This document shows positions 38,235 to 47,866 of a DNA stretch of 64,000 nt, in pieces. Both the position numbers and the translations under genes were made by a program. A model generated the notes under the pieces. The model ran no database searches. It had not been told where the DNA came from and saw nothing but the letters and a program-made list of their open reading frames with translations. Origin of the DNA: JAMLHH01 sp035515235 (lineage in GTDB: Bacteria; Bacteroidota; Bacteroidia; Chitinophagales; JADIYW01); contig DATJBS010000033.1 of NCBI GenBank assembly GCA_035515235.1, forward strand, positions 62,001 through 126,000. The letters are read 5' to 3'. Positions within the stretch are counted from its first letter, which is position 1. Each line of letters begins with the position of its first letter.

Positions 38235-40334
38235 TTATAACCTCACTCTCAACTGTACTTTGATTTCTGAACGAGTACTCTTAGGTAGTTTTTCCAAGCC
38301 ACTTCCAAATACTTCTATATCATTTCTAAAGGTTTGAGCGAATCTAATCCACAAATCAATATTTCGATACACTTTTACTTTCGTCACTACATATGCTCTA
38401 GAACCTGTACCAATGAGTGCAGGAATTGAAAATGCATACAAGACATCATTTTCATAAGTGTAAATCCTAGCATCGTAATCGCCAATATTAAATATTGCAT
38501 ATCTGCCTGAAATACTCCACTTCCCTGAAGGAATTTTATATCCGATATCTTGATAAAATACGTAGCCTTTCTTTAAACCATTTGCGCCATCATTAAAGAA
38601 ACTCCATTCCGCTCTAGTTTTAAACGACCAGTTATCGTTGGCTCTATAATTTAAATGTAATCTAAAAGATGATTTTTTGAAGTAACTGATATCTGTAAGA
38701 GGAGCTTTCGCATCTGTAATATTTCTTGCTTTTGATTCAAAACGAAACCTTGCATAGAAATCTAGCTTTCTGTTGTGGTAATATTGCCATTCATGCAAAA
38801 TATCATAACCATGAGTATTAGGAGCATCCACACGATATTTCATCCATGGAAATTGATAAACATCTACATAATTATTGAGTGTAATTTTCGGGTGAATCTT
38901 AAAACTCACACCTGCATATAATCCATGTTCATTGGTAGGATTGCTACTTGTAGTTTCTCCAAATGCACCACCTGCAAGAGTTTGATAGTTTTTTGCATAA
39001 TATCTATGTACTATACTCAAGGTCACTCCGGGAGTAAGTCGAGTATTAATCCCATGTAATAATGCAAAACCGCCATTTTCTGACAGTGCACTTTCACCGA
39101 AGAAATTAAATTTTTTTCCTAAATAGTTATAATTCAAACTTGCATTGAAAAGAGAGTTTCCTGCAAAAGAATACTTTTTGTATAAATCTTTGGAAGCGCC
39201 AAGTTTTGCACCTAAATGATGATAAGTAGTATTCAAATATATTGAAAGATTATTGCCACTCCAGCCTGCACGTCCACCGGCCAACCAAAGTTTAGTATTA
39301 GCACGGTTTCTTAATTCTGATTCTGTCCTGTGAAGTCCACTGCTTTGTAAAGAAAGAATTTCATTAACATTTTCGTCTGATAAAGTATCTACGGCTATGC
39401 TTGAGCCATCTCTCATTCTGTAGGAACCAAAACCCGTTAATTCAAACCCTTTTTTTTGAAATGAAAGTCCTGCACCTCTATTAAAATTGTCTTCTACGAC
39501 CGAAGTGTGAGGTTTTAAAACTTCGCCATTTCTTTTGATATTATTGACAGTTACAGATTTTCCTACACCGAAGCTTTGCCACATCAACAAACCTTGACCA
39601 AGATTTACCTCAAAGTCTCCTAAAGCGATGTATCTGAAATTTCCTTTATTTTCAAGAAATAAATGTGCAGATACGTAATCAATTTTTAATTTGACATTGT
39701 CTTGAAAAAGTTTTTCACCAGGATCTTTTTCTAATGTAACTCCATAGCTTACTCCTTTCAAAAACTGATATCTATATCTTAAGTATTGTCTAGTACGGTC
39801 ACCTGCATATCTACTTGTATATCGGTTTTGATACCACTCGGGGTCTGTATATCCTACAGCTTTCTCGAGCGTCTGCTGATATCTATACAATATAATATGA
39901 CGACCTTTTTGAAGCTGTTCTTTAAAAGTATATAAAGGTTTGTCGCCATCAGCTACCACAACGAAAGGTAAAAGTTTTTCAATCGTCAATTTATCCAGTC
40001 CTAAAACACCTTTTAATTCGAAAATGCTCTTGAATGGTCCGTAGTTTTGAAAGTAGTTAATGATTGACATGGCTTGAAGTTCTGTCAAAACAGATGTCCG
40101 CATCAATTCTTCAATAGAGGTATTATTTAAATTGATCTTTATAATACTCAATAATTCTAAATCTTCTAAAAAAGTATTATTATCAAATTCCCCATCTTCG
40201 GATTCTACCTGTTCAGCTAAATCTTCTAATATATCCGTAGGGATTTCTTGTGATAAAGTATCTAAGTATTGTCCAAAAGATATTTTAGGAAAACACAATA
40301 GAATACCAATCAATATTATCCATCTAAAATTCAT
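38235..40334 (-). CDS. Exported helix-hairpin-helix/beta-barrel protein
   Basis: 699 residues. A signal peptide (residues 1-21, ending SFGQ) is followed by an acidic segment and a ComEA-like helix-hairpin-helix region (about 40-120: KINLNNTSIEELMRTSVLT, KSIFELKGVLGLDKLT). The remaining 550 residues are strand-rich, with outer-membrane barrel character, ending KVQLRVRL. HHH motifs bind DNA non-specifically in cytoplasmic proteins and in ComEA. In an envelope protein of this size the role is unclear. It overlaps the upstream barrel gene by 11 bp. Confidence 0.82.
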   Translation of the reverse strand: MNFRWIILIGILLCFPKISFGQYLDTLSQEIPTDILEDLAEQVESEDGEFDNNTFLEDLELLSIIKINLNNTSIEELMRTSVLTELQAMSIINYFQNYGPFKSIFELKGVLGLDKLTIEKLLPFVVVADGDKPLYTFKEQLQKGRHIILYRYQQTLEKAVGYTDPEWYQNRYTSRYAGDRTRQYLRYRYQFLKGVSYGVTLEKDPGEKLFQDNVKLKIDYVSAHLFLENKGNFRYIALGDFEVNLGQGLLMWQSFGVGKSVTVNNIKRNGEVLKPHTSVVEDNFNRGAGLSFQKKGFELTGFGSYRMRDGSSIAVDTLSDENVNEILSLQSSGLHRTESELRNRANTKLWLAGGRAGWSGNNLSIYLNTTYHHLGAKLGASKDLYKKYSFAGNSLFNASLNYNYLGKKFNFFGESALSENGGFALLHGINTRLTPGVTLSIVHRYYAKNYQTLAGGAFGETTSSNPTNEHGLYAGVSFKIHPKITLNNYVDVYQFPWMKYRVDAPNTHGYDILHEWQYYHNRKLDFYARFRFESKARNITDAKAPLTDISYFKKSSFRLHLNYRANDNWSFKTRAEWSFFNDGANGLKKGYVFYQDIGYKIPSGKWSISGRYAIFNIGDYDARIYTYENDVLYAFSIPALIGTGSRAYVVTKVKVYRNIDLWIRFAQTFRNDIEVFGSGLEKLPKSTRSEIKVQLRVRL

Positions 40335-41193
40335 AAGAAATGCCTAATTGAGGAGAAATGCCAGTGATTTTTTGATAAGAACCTAAGATATCAAATTGCA
40401 AGCTTTTATAATTAATTCCAACACCTAAAGTTCCTGATAGAGGGTAGGTGAGCATTCCACTTCGAATCATCAAGTAATCATTGACTTTATAATCAATGCC
40501 AGCTCTGAAAGCGAGATTATTGTCTAAATCTTGTTCTAACTCTCCTGTGACCCAAAATTTTTCTTTGGTAGTATATGTTGCACCCAATCGAAATACTGTA
40601 GGAACTCTTTCTTCAGTATTTTTTTCGAAGCGCACTCTCGCCGGATTATAAATATGTGCACCGACTTGAAATTTATTATTGATTTTAAAAAGTGTTCCAA
40701 TTTCAAAAGTGACGGCAGTATTTGATTCGTAACCTGAAACTTTATTATTTAAAATATCAATTTGCGCTCCGATTGAAACAAAATCTGCCAATTTTAGTCC
40801 ATAACCGATTCCAATCTTTTTGTCATTAAAGAGATCATAACCGAAATATGAACCATTAATTCCGATAGTTCCACCTTTTTTTAAATGGAATTGACCCACT
40901 GCCATAAAGTTATTGACGCCTTCAGCGATACCGGTATGTGCATAAAAAACCGATGCGCTAGAATGAGTGGAGAAGCCCATTCCTGCTTGGTTACTGCTAC
41001 TTGAGTAAGGAGTAATTGTACTCACACCTCCTAATCCTGGAGCCATCATTCTCGTGCCAATTGCTCGGTATTCTCCAGCTGCTTTAACTTCTGTTTGGAT
41101 CATTAAAATCGAACAAGAAATTAGAATTGAAATTCTTAGTAAAACTTTCACAAGGTTAAAATAGGTGAAAAATTTGAACCGTAAAACTTTCAT
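40324..41193 (-). CDS. FadL/PorV-like outer membrane barrel protein
   Basis: 289 residues. Hydrophobic signal (about 12-36), then a Gly/Ser-rich start (GLGGVSTITPYSSSSNQAGMG) with the N-terminal YRAIGTRMMAPGLGG pattern of the PorV/PorQ or TraF-like barrel group, and a Phe C-terminus (LGISYEF). It overlaps the HHH gene by 11 bp and precedes it, so translation is coupled and the products probably act together. Confidence 0.72.
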   Translation of the reverse strand: MKVLRFKFFTYFNLVKVLLRISILISCSILMIQTEVKAAGEYRAIGTRMMAPGLGGVSTITPYSSSSNQAGMGFSTHSSASVFYAHTGIAEGVNNFMAVGQFHLKKGGTIGINGSYFGYDLFNDKKIGIGYGLKLADFVSIGAQIDILNNKVSGYESNTAVTFEIGTLFKINNKFQVGAHIYNPARVRFEKNTEERVPTVFRLGATYTTKEKFWVTGELEQDLDNNLAFRAGIDYKVNDYLMIRSGMLTYPLSGTLGVGINYKSLQFDILGSYQKITGISPQLGISYEF

Positions 41194-41222
41194 TTAAATT
41201 ATGACTAAATAATTCAAGGCAT

Positions 41223-41230
41223 TATCTTTG
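41223..41230 (+). promoter_or_regulatory. -7 promoter box of the SPOR-domain gene
   Basis: TATCTTTG 26 bp upstream of the ATG at 41256, matching TAnnTTTG. Confidence 0.5.
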
Positions 41231-41255
41231 TTGAAATCACTTAGATTGCATCATT

Positions 41256-42209
41256 ATGAAAAAAATTAGAAATGTTATTACTGGACTTTTGTTGGGCTTA
41301 AGTTTGAATTTTGCAAATGCACAACAAGATCCTAATAATCTTTTTTTAGTAGAAGTAGATAACTTATACAATACATCTTTGGCAGGAAAAGTATTAGGGA
41401 TGCCTAATATTGGAGATCGATCGATGAGTGCTGAAGAAACTTTAATGTATCAAATTTTGAATTGTCGTTGGGAAAATGGCAAATGGATAAGATATACAGC
41501 AAATCCTAATGGCAAAGGAACTATTAAAGTAGGACACCCTTTTATTCAGTCAGATGGAAATAGAGTATTCTTTGTTTCTAATATTCCTGGTGGTGCTGGA
41601 GGATTCGATGTGTATTATTCAGAAAAAAGAAGTGGCAAATGGTCAGATCCTACAAATTTAGGTTTGAAAGTCAATAGTAGTGAAGATGAGTTTTTTCCTT
41701 TCATTACGGATGCAGGCGTATTGCAGATTTATAGAAATTCTACTCAAGTGAATTTTGACTTAGTAGAGGTCATTGGCTCTACTACACAATTGGCATTACA
41801 AGCAGCTAGCAAAAACACTGCTCCTCAAACACCTACAGCTATACCAACTACAAAACCGGTTCCTTCTGCAATACCTGCACCAAAAGTTCCTCAGCAAGCT
41901 CCTGCAGAAGTTTTGACACCTGCTGTACAAACTTCACCTGTAGTTGCTGCACCGACAGCAGGGGTAGACTATAGAATTCAATTAGGTTCTTATTCTAATC
42001 CTAATTGGGCAGTATTGAATCAGTTGAATGACTTAGGTGCTTTCAAAACAATTAAAACTACTACGGGACTAACTAGCGTGCATTTAGGATCTTTCAATAA
42101 TCTATCAGAAGCTCAAAGTTTAATGAGAAAAGTAAGATTAAGAGCTGGTTTTGAAAATGCTTACGTCGTAGGAGTAGAAAATGATAAAGTAGTCAGCGTA
42201 CACAAATAG
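41256..42209 (+). CDS. PD40/SPOR-domain envelope protein
   Basis: 317 residues with a signal peptide (to about 22, ANA-QQ). The middle has a PD40-like WD repeat (HPFIQSDGNRVFFVSN, GGFDVYYSEKRSGKWSDP). A Pro/Ala/Thr linker (190-240) leads to a SPOR domain (about 243-317: DYRIQLGSYSNPNWAV, TSVHLGSFNNLSEA). SPOR domains bind denuded peptidoglycan glycans. It probably sits at the cell wall. Divergent from the HHH/barrel pair. Confidence 0.85.
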   Translation: MKKIRNVITGLLLGLSLNFANAQQDPNNLFLVEVDNLYNTSLAGKVLGMPNIGDRSMSAEETLMYQILNCRWENGKWIRYTANPNGKGTIKVGHPFIQSDGNRVFFVSNIPGGAGGFDVYYSEKRSGKWSDPTNLGLKVNSSEDEFFPFITDAGVLQIYRNSTQVNFDLVEVIGSTTQLALQAASKNTAPQTPTAIPTTKPVPSAIPAPKVPQQAPAEVLTPAVQTSPVVAAPTAGVDYRIQLGSYSNPNWAVLNQLNDLGAFKTIKTTTGLTSVHLGSFNNLSEAQSLMRKVRLRAGFENAYVVGVENDKVVSVHK

Positions 42210-42232
42210 AAATATCTTAAGTTCAAAATATT

Positions 42233-42262
42233 AAAGGTGTCAGAAATGATGCCTTTTTTATT
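42233..42262 (+). terminator. Rho-independent terminator after the SPOR-domain gene
   Basis: AAAGGTGTCA, 4-base loop, TGATGCCTTT with two wobbles, then T run. 24 bp beyond the stop. Confidence 0.85.
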
Positions 42263-42319
42263 TTAGTGATTTCTTAATGATGGGCTTTTCTTGTTTTGGT
42301 TTCGAGTTCTTCAACTGTT

Positions 42320-42546
42320 GGTCACTGAGACTCTCGAAGTCACAAAATATCTCGTCATTGCGAGAAACGAAGCAATCTGAAAAATACGAAGTACGATTTA
42401 CTAAGTACGAAATGAACTGGTCGCTGAGGCTCTCGAAGTGACAAAATATCTCGTCATTGCGAGGAACGAAGCAATCTGAAAAATACGAAGTACGATTTAC
42501 TAAGTACAAAAGGAAAATTACGTCATTGCGATGAACGAAGTAATCT
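42320..42546. repeat. Tandem 99-bp repeat with dispersed CGTCATTGCGAGG core
   Basis: Two near-identical units start at 42320 and 42419 (period 99 bp), and a shortened third core at 42520-42546. Each holds CTCGTCATTGCGAGGAACGA plus GAAGTACGATTTACTAAGTA. An 83-codon ORF across it is only translated repeat. The rest of the 42.2-42.6 kb gap holds the terminator and a CTCCTGACTC-type stretch near 42560. Confidence 0.85.
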
Positions 42547-42589
42547 AAAAGTACATGTGTCCTGACTCCTGACTCTTGGTTCTGAAAAT

Positions 42590-43690
42590 CTATATCCCCG
42601 CCGGAGCTCTGTAAAGTGGATCTTTCAAATAAGTACTATCTGTAAGCGTCAATAAAAAAGCTTTCAAGTCAGCTTTGTCTTGCACAGTCAATCCTAAACC
42701 CCATCTTCCAAATTGTAAGATTCTTCTATTGGCTTCTGTAATCATAATCGGATCTAAAGTGGGCGAACTCTTAGGTCCATCGTTATAAAAATCAATTACC
42801 TCATCCAATGTCTCAAATCTGCCATCATGCATATAAGGAGCAGTCATAGAGAGATTTCGTAAAGATGGAATTTTGAAATTCCCATTATCATTAGGATTTT
42901 TGGTGAAATCACCTAAACCATTGTCTTTAAAACCATTGATATTATCTACTAAATCCAAACCGTTATTCGAAAAAGTCTTTGCAGGATGCACAAATAATTC
43001 TGGTGTAGAGTGACAATGAAAACAATCTCCTGTTTCGTTGTTGAAAAGCTGATAACCTCTCAATTCAGAAGGGCTTAATGAGATTTCTCCTCGAATATAT
43101 TGGTCAAAAGGTGCATTATAACTCACTAGCGCTTTCATGTATTGTTCTAATGCTTTAGCTACTAAGGACGAACTGATTTGGTTGGTTCCAAAAGCTGCTT
43201 TAAATTTTTCTGGGTAAATTGGATGAGATTGCAATCTTTCTACTGCTTCATCCCATGGTAAATGCATTTCTGTAGGGTCAGGTACAGGAGACAATGCTTG
43301 CTCGCGAAGAGTAGCCGCTCTTCCATCCCAAAAGAATTGTTTGCTCCAAGCTAAATTAAGGACGGACATGCCTTGTCTTTTGCCTACCGTTCCGTCGACA
43401 CCAATACTGAATCTTCTAGAATCAGAGAATCCATGTTCAGGTTCATGACAACTAGAGCAAGAAATGCTGTAATCTTTGGAAAGTCGATTGTCAAAAAACA
43501 AAAGGTGTCCTAAATCCACTCCTTCTTTTGTCAAAAGGTTAGCAGTGTCAATTTCAGCGACTCTAAAGTTAGAAATCACAGGAAATTCATACGGAGTAGG
43601 CTTGAATGATTCAATAGGATTTGTAGAAGGATCTTTTTTACAAGCCCAAACAATCAAAATAATTATTGCAAAAGGATATAACCACTTCAC
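42590..43690 (-). CDS. Di-haem cytochrome-c peroxidase (MauG/MbnH-like)
   Basis: 366 residues, lipoprotein signal (IILIVWACKKD, Cys17). Two haem-binding sites: CSSCHEPEHGFSD near 80 and CFHCHSTPE near 225. Family members include CcpA-type peroxidases, MauG and MbnH. The gene begins 6 bp after a MbnP-family gene, the layout in which MbnH oxidises a tryptophan of MbnP to kynurenine to make a copper site. I therefore favour an MbnH-like role over a general peroxidase, with moderate confidence. Confidence 0.9.
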   Translation of the reverse strand: MKWLYPFAIIILIVWACKKDPSTNPIESFKPTPYEFPVISNFRVAEIDTANLLTKEGVDLGHLLFFDNRLSKDYSISCSSCHEPEHGFSDSRRFSIGVDGTVGKRQGMSVLNLAWSKQFFWDGRAATLREQALSPVPDPTEMHLPWDEAVERLQSHPIYPEKFKAAFGTNQISSSLVAKALEQYMKALVSYNAPFDQYIRGEISLSPSELRGYQLFNNETGDCFHCHSTPELFVHPAKTFSNNGLDLVDNINGFKDNGLGDFTKNPNDNGNFKIPSLRNLSMTAPYMHDGRFETLDEVIDFYNDGPKSSPTLDPIMITEANRRILQFGRWGLGLTVQDKADLKAFLLTLTDSTYLKDPLYRAPAGI

Positions 43691-43696
43691 ATTTAT

Positions 43697-44452
43697 CTAT
43701 TCAAATGATTTTGAAATATTGTCCATCAATTTTAATCCAATTTCTTTTTGACCGGGAGCACTATGATAACTGAAAAATTTTAAAATGTCGATTTGTTCAG
43801 TTCCGTCAGTAAATACTTTGTCTAAATCAAAACGAATCGGCAGAGTAGAAGTGGAGTTGCTTTTTACATTCCAATTAATATCTAATTCTACATGTCTTAA
43901 AAACTCGTTTCCACCTAAGTGAAATGAAAACGGAAAGTTGTATAAGTCCACCTTAGAAGTATCCGCATCTGCTTCCATAATCACAAAACGATATTTCATC
44001 ATATCCCAAAACATATCCGTATCTCTACTTAAAGGATGTTTGGCAGAAAATTGATTAGGATCTAAATTGTTTAATTCAGTATCAAGTCCTAAGTCAAATC
44101 TAATTTTTACATATTGAGCCGCAGGAATAACACCCTCGAATTTTTCATTTTCCCCCAATTCATATAGAAATACGCCTTGTTCAGAACCTAATATTTTTTC
44201 ATCCATTACAAATGGAGTTTCTTGACCTTGTGCATTGACTAAACGAACATTACTGATATAATATTTTAAAGAAGTGATCTTGTACGAAATGCCATCGTAT
44301 AATGAAATAGCTTGATTGTCATTCACTTTCTCTCCATTAGAATATGTTGCAATTTGAATGGTCGAGCTTATTGGATCATTGACTACATCATCTTTTTTAC
44401 AAGCTGTCAACAATAATAAGAAAATAAATAAAAGAGTAATTCTAGACATCAT
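43697..44452 (-). CDS. MbnP-family copper-binding-like lipoprotein
   Basis: 251 residues, lipobox LLLTACKKDD (Cys18). The family pattern of a beta-sandwich with a GLD-x-E-x-N segment (FDLGLDTELNNLDP) followed by DTDMFWDMMKYRF is visible; the Trp in the MFW motif is a candidate for the oxidised residue. A His (FHLGGNEFLRHVELD) could be a metal ligand. Cotranscribed with the downstream di-haem gene, 6 bp gap. Confidence 0.8.
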   Translation of the reverse strand: MMSRITLLFIFLLLLTACKKDDVVNDPISSTIQIATYSNGEKVNDNQAISLYDGISYKITSLKYYISNVRLVNAQGQETPFVMDEKILGSEQGVFLYELGENEKFEGVIPAAQYVKIRFDLGLDTELNNLDPNQFSAKHPLSRDTDMFWDMMKYRFVIMEADADTSKVDLYNFPFSFHLGGNEFLRHVELDINWNVKSNSTSTLPIRFDLDKVFTDGTEQIDILKFFSYHSAPGQKEIGLKLMDNISKSFE

Positions 44453-44689
44453 ATTGAATTAAATCATAGTGGACGAATCATCCAATCGTTTCAACTAAAA
44501 ATACGAATTATTCTACTCAAAATGAAGCGATTGACTTCAAATTAAGAATTAGTAATTATGTGTCGTTTAGTTAAAGTTTTACTGAAAAAAGAGATGCCTT
44601 AATCTATGCTGAGTCGAGCTAAATGAATTTTCCGTAGTATCATAACATTTTACTATTCAATATAGACTGGTAGAAAAAGCTATATACTA

Positions 44690-45424
44690 TTATTGGATGA
44701 AGATCTTGCCACTAGTGAAACTACCTTCGCCAGATACCGTATAGAAATACATTCCTGAACTCAAATTTTCGGTAGAGAATTGAGTAAGATTTTGATTAGT
44801 ATTCATTTGTCGTATAATTCTTCCTGACATATCGTGTAATTGTATCTGAAAGTTGCCAGCGATAGGTAATTGTACATTAAATACATCTTTTGCTGGATTT
44901 GGATATACATTAACAGAAAAGTTTGCAGAAGTTTTATTTAAGATAGGAGTGACATTTGGATTGTAAGTAACACAAGTAATATTATTTGAAGGGTCGGTAT
45001 CTTTTGGAAAACTAGGAGTAGCTATATCTACAGAAGCTAAGCCTTTTCCCCAAACAATTAAACATATTTCCAAAGTCGTTGCTTCAGGGAAAAGTAATAT
45101 CAATTGTGAGACATCGATATAGGCTAATGGTAAAGGAATTTTTTCACCTACTTTAAAATTAATAGGTAGTACAACCTCAGTTTGTGTTCCAACTAAGTCA
45201 AATCCATAATATGTAGAGTTCAATCTAATGGATAAATACAATGTATCTCCAATAGCTAAGTCATCACCACTTAAATTTGAAAGAGTAAAATCTAAAAGGA
45301 GGGAGTCAGCAGTTGTAACTGTTCCATTTTCAAATTGATCATATTTAATAGCTAAATCAGACTTTGCTGATACTTTTAAAAAGGTTAGTGCTGATAGTAA
45401 AAGTGTAAAGTAGATTTTTTTCAT
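44690..45424 (-). CDS. T9SS-sorted secreted protein
   Basis: About 244 residues from Met at 45424 (MKKIYFTLLLSALTF), which gives a better signal peptide than the upstream in-frame Met. The N-terminal domain resembles a CARDB-type Ig-like fold (DFTLSNLSGDDLAIGDTLYL). The last 75 residues are a type A T9SS sorting domain (VYPNPAKDVFNVQL, GMYFYTVSG, GKIFIQ). Exported through the type IX machinery; role unknown. Confidence 0.85.
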   Translation of the reverse strand: MKKIYFTLLLSALTFLKVSAKSDLAIKYDQFENGTVTTADSLLLDFTLSNLSGDDLAIGDTLYLSIRLNSTYYGFDLVGTQTEVVLPINFKVGEKIPLPLAYIDVSQLILLFPEATTLEICLIVWGKGLASVDIATPSFPKDTDPSNNITCVTYNPNVTPILNKTSANFSVNVYPNPAKDVFNVQLPIAGNFQIQLHDMSGRIIRQMNTNQNLTQFSTENLSSGMYFYTVSGEGSFTSGKIFIQ

Positions 45425-45629
45425 ACTAATATTTTTAGATTTAAAATTCAATTACAATAAAGTTAATAAAATTAATTCGAAGCTGCGTCAGGAAGACATT
45501 TTGTAAAAAAATACTTGATTATCAATTAAAGAGGACAAGGCTTCTACTATGTTAAAACAGCCCAATTAACATTCATCCTACTAAAAATGAACTATTTATC
45601 TTCACTTTATGAATTGCCAAATATCTAAT

Positions 45630-46838
45630 TTATAGCTTAAGTAGTTTTTTAGAATAAGATTGATTTTCATAATAGATGCTTAAAATATAGATTCCAGATG
45701 GAATTTCTGAAGTAGAGATATTGAGTTGACTTTGAGAAGAATGAGTTTCGAAAACAATTTTCCCGGATAAATCTAGTAAGCTAATTTTTTTAGAAGAAAT
45801 ATGATCTTCAAAATTTAAATTCAATTCTCCAGAAAATGGATTTGGATAAATTATAATGTTTGTAGAAGATTTGATGTTTTCTGTAATCGATACAGGTGTA
45901 CTTTCTTTTGAAGCAATTTTAACTAATGTAGCAATTGCTAATTGAGAGCATTTTAAGAAATAATCGAGATTGAAAAACTCTAGTCGATCGTCACTTGTGT
46001 GCCAATATGGATTGAAGTCACCATAATATTCTTCATTGATACCAATTGCAGAGAGATTATTATTCCAAAATGAGGCATAATCAGAATCAGAACTTCCTGG
46101 GTTGTTGATTTTTAAATCTAGTCCAATTTGATATTCATTATTGCAAAAGATTACATCTTCCAATAAGTCTAAAGATTGAGCAATTGGACGAACATGAATT
46201 TCTACCGATCCATCATTATCACTATCCCAAGCTATCATGTCCAAATTAATATAACCAATGAGGGTGTCGTTATTACTTTCCGCAGATGCTGCATATGCTT
46301 GACTTCCGACTAGTCCGATTTCTTCCTCATCCCAAAGTGCTAAAATTACGGTATAAGGTAAATTGATATCTTTCAAAACTCTTGCAGCTTCAAGTACAGC
46401 TGCAACGCCACTTCCATTATCATCTGCACCAGGAGCAATTCCACTAAAAGGTAAATTGTCATAATGCGCTCCTAAGACAACTATTCTTTTTGGATTCTTA
46501 GTTCCTAATTTAATAGCCCATAAATTTTTTCCTGTACTGCTATATTTTAAAGAATCTATATCATACTCTAGATCTAGAAATCTTGATTTTAAATATTGAA
46601 ATGCTAACTCATTTCCCGGATGACTAAAACTCCTAGATGTGATAGTATGTGTAGCTCCATTAATCGTAACAGTAACTTCTCCCGAAATTTCTTGAACGGT
46701 TTTTACTAAGCTATCAATATTTATAAGGTTAATTATAGCTTGAATATTAGGATTTTGTGCCTTTAAATTATTTATACTAAAGAAAAGTAACAGAAGAGAT
46801 ATACTTGCAATTTTTATCAAGGTTTTCATCTTTTTCAT
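45630..46838 (-). CDS. T9SS-sorted M28-family metallopeptidase
   Basis: 402 residues. Signal peptide (about 1-27). M28 domain (about 85-315) with all expected metal ligands: GAHYDN (His), GADDNGSG (Asp), WDEEEIG (Glu), NLDMIAWD (Asp) and YWHTSDD (His). C-terminal sorting domain (IYPNPFSGELNLNF, SGIYILSIYY, KKLLKL). It should be an extracellular aminopeptidase that feeds on peptides. Single gene, 178 bp upstream of another T9SS cargo gene. Confidence 0.92.
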   Translation of the reverse strand: MKKMKTLIKIASISLLLLFFSINNLKAQNPNIQAIINLINIDSLVKTVQEISGEVTVTINGATHTITSRSFSHPGNELAFQYLKSRFLDLEYDIDSLKYSSTGKNLWAIKLGTKNPKRIVVLGAHYDNLPFSGIAPGADDNGSGVAAVLEAARVLKDINLPYTVILALWDEEEIGLVGSQAYAASAESNNDTLIGYINLDMIAWDSDNDGSVEIHVRPIAQSLDLLEDVIFCNNEYQIGLDLKINNPGSSDSDYASFWNNNLSAIGINEEYYGDFNPYWHTSDDRLEFFNLDYFLKCSQLAIATLVKIASKESTPVSITENIKSSTNIIIYPNPFSGELNLNFEDHISSKKISLLDLSGKIVFETHSSQSQLNISTSEIPSGIYILSIYYENQSYSKKLLKL

Positions 46839-47000
46839 ACAGAACTTTAAGATAAATACTATCGAATGGAATAGTGAAACTTTCTTGATAATTACACTCA
46901 GCTATTATTAGTTTTCACACAAAAACTTTAAGCAAAGAGAAGACTATTTAATCTATAAAAATGAATTGTTATTGCTCCAACTTTTTAAAAATAGAGAATA

Positions 47001-47028
47001 AAAAAGGACTACTTTTAAAGCAGTCCTA
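47001..47028 (-). terminator. Terminator after the 47 kb lipoprotein gene
   Basis: AGGACT and AGTCCT arms with an internal loop, T tract in minus direction. 23 bp beyond the stop at 47051. Confidence 0.75.
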
Positions 47029-47050
47029 GTTAATAACGTTTTAATTTAAT

Positions 47051-47680
47051 TTATTTAGAACCAACTTTTACTACAACATTTTCTTCTTGAGATAGAGCTA
47101 CTTCTTTTATTTCAACTGTTTTACGATCTGTAGATATTTTAAATGATAACCAACCATATTTATAAGTATCAGGACTTGAGTTTGTTTTTGTTCTTATTGC
47201 AACATATAAATCTTCTTCTAAGTTGACACCAACAGGTAAATTCATTGAATTATATAAGGTTTGAGTTGTACGAATTTCACCCCCTTTTGTAATCCAAACG
47301 CTTTCAGTCGTATCTATAATTGATCCAAAGTCCAAAGGTTTTATGAATTCCTGTTCCATATTATTTCCAATGCTTTTGTTAGTACCAAGTTGAAAAAATG
47401 TTGGACTTGAAAAGTAAAAATTAAGGTTTTCGATTATCATTTTACCTTTTATATATACAGCCCCAAAATCAACTCTCAAATTTTGATTTAAAAAACTCAC
47501 ATAGATTGACGGGTCATTTCCATAAGTTGTAATGTGATTAATCATTTTATAGTCCATTTTCGGAACGACTACTTCTTCCTCTTTTTCTTTTTCTGGAACT
47601 ATCTCCTTATCCTTACTACAAGAAACGGCTATCAAAAGCAATACTACAAATGTCAATGATTTTAGATTGAATATCTTCAT
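47051..47680 (-). CDS. Lipoprotein, unknown function
   Basis: 209 residues, lipobox LIAVSCSKDK (Cys21), a charged Glu/Lys/Val linker, then a strand-rich domain (residues about 45-209). No family recognised. Monocistronic with its own terminator. Confidence 0.75.
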   Translation of the reverse strand: MKIFNLKSLTFVVLLLIAVSCSKDKEIVPEKEKEEEVVVPKMDYKMINHITTYGNDPSIYVSFLNQNLRVDFGAVYIKGKMIIENLNFYFSSPTFFQLGTNKSIGNNMEQEFIKPLDFGSIIDTTESVWITKGGEIRTTQTLYNSMNLPVGVNLEEDLYVAIRTKTNSSPDTYKYGWLSFKISTDRKTVEIKEVALSQEENVVVKVGSK

Positions 47681-47866
47681 GTTTTATAATTTAAGAAGCA
47701 AAAGTATTGTATTTTTTCAATATTTTAAAAATAACTTTGATAAGTCTCAAAAACTATTAATAAACATCTCTCTTTGTCTTAAAAATATTGAACTCAAATA
47801 ATCAATCAATCACTGCCTAAAGAAATAAAATTTTATTTTCCTATATTGAAGAAATATTAAAACGAG

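Noticed and set aside
42258..42509. 83-codon minus-strand ORF
   Set aside because: It is made only of the 99-bp tandem repeat; its repeated protein segments mirror the DNA repeat, and no start signal or domain is seen.
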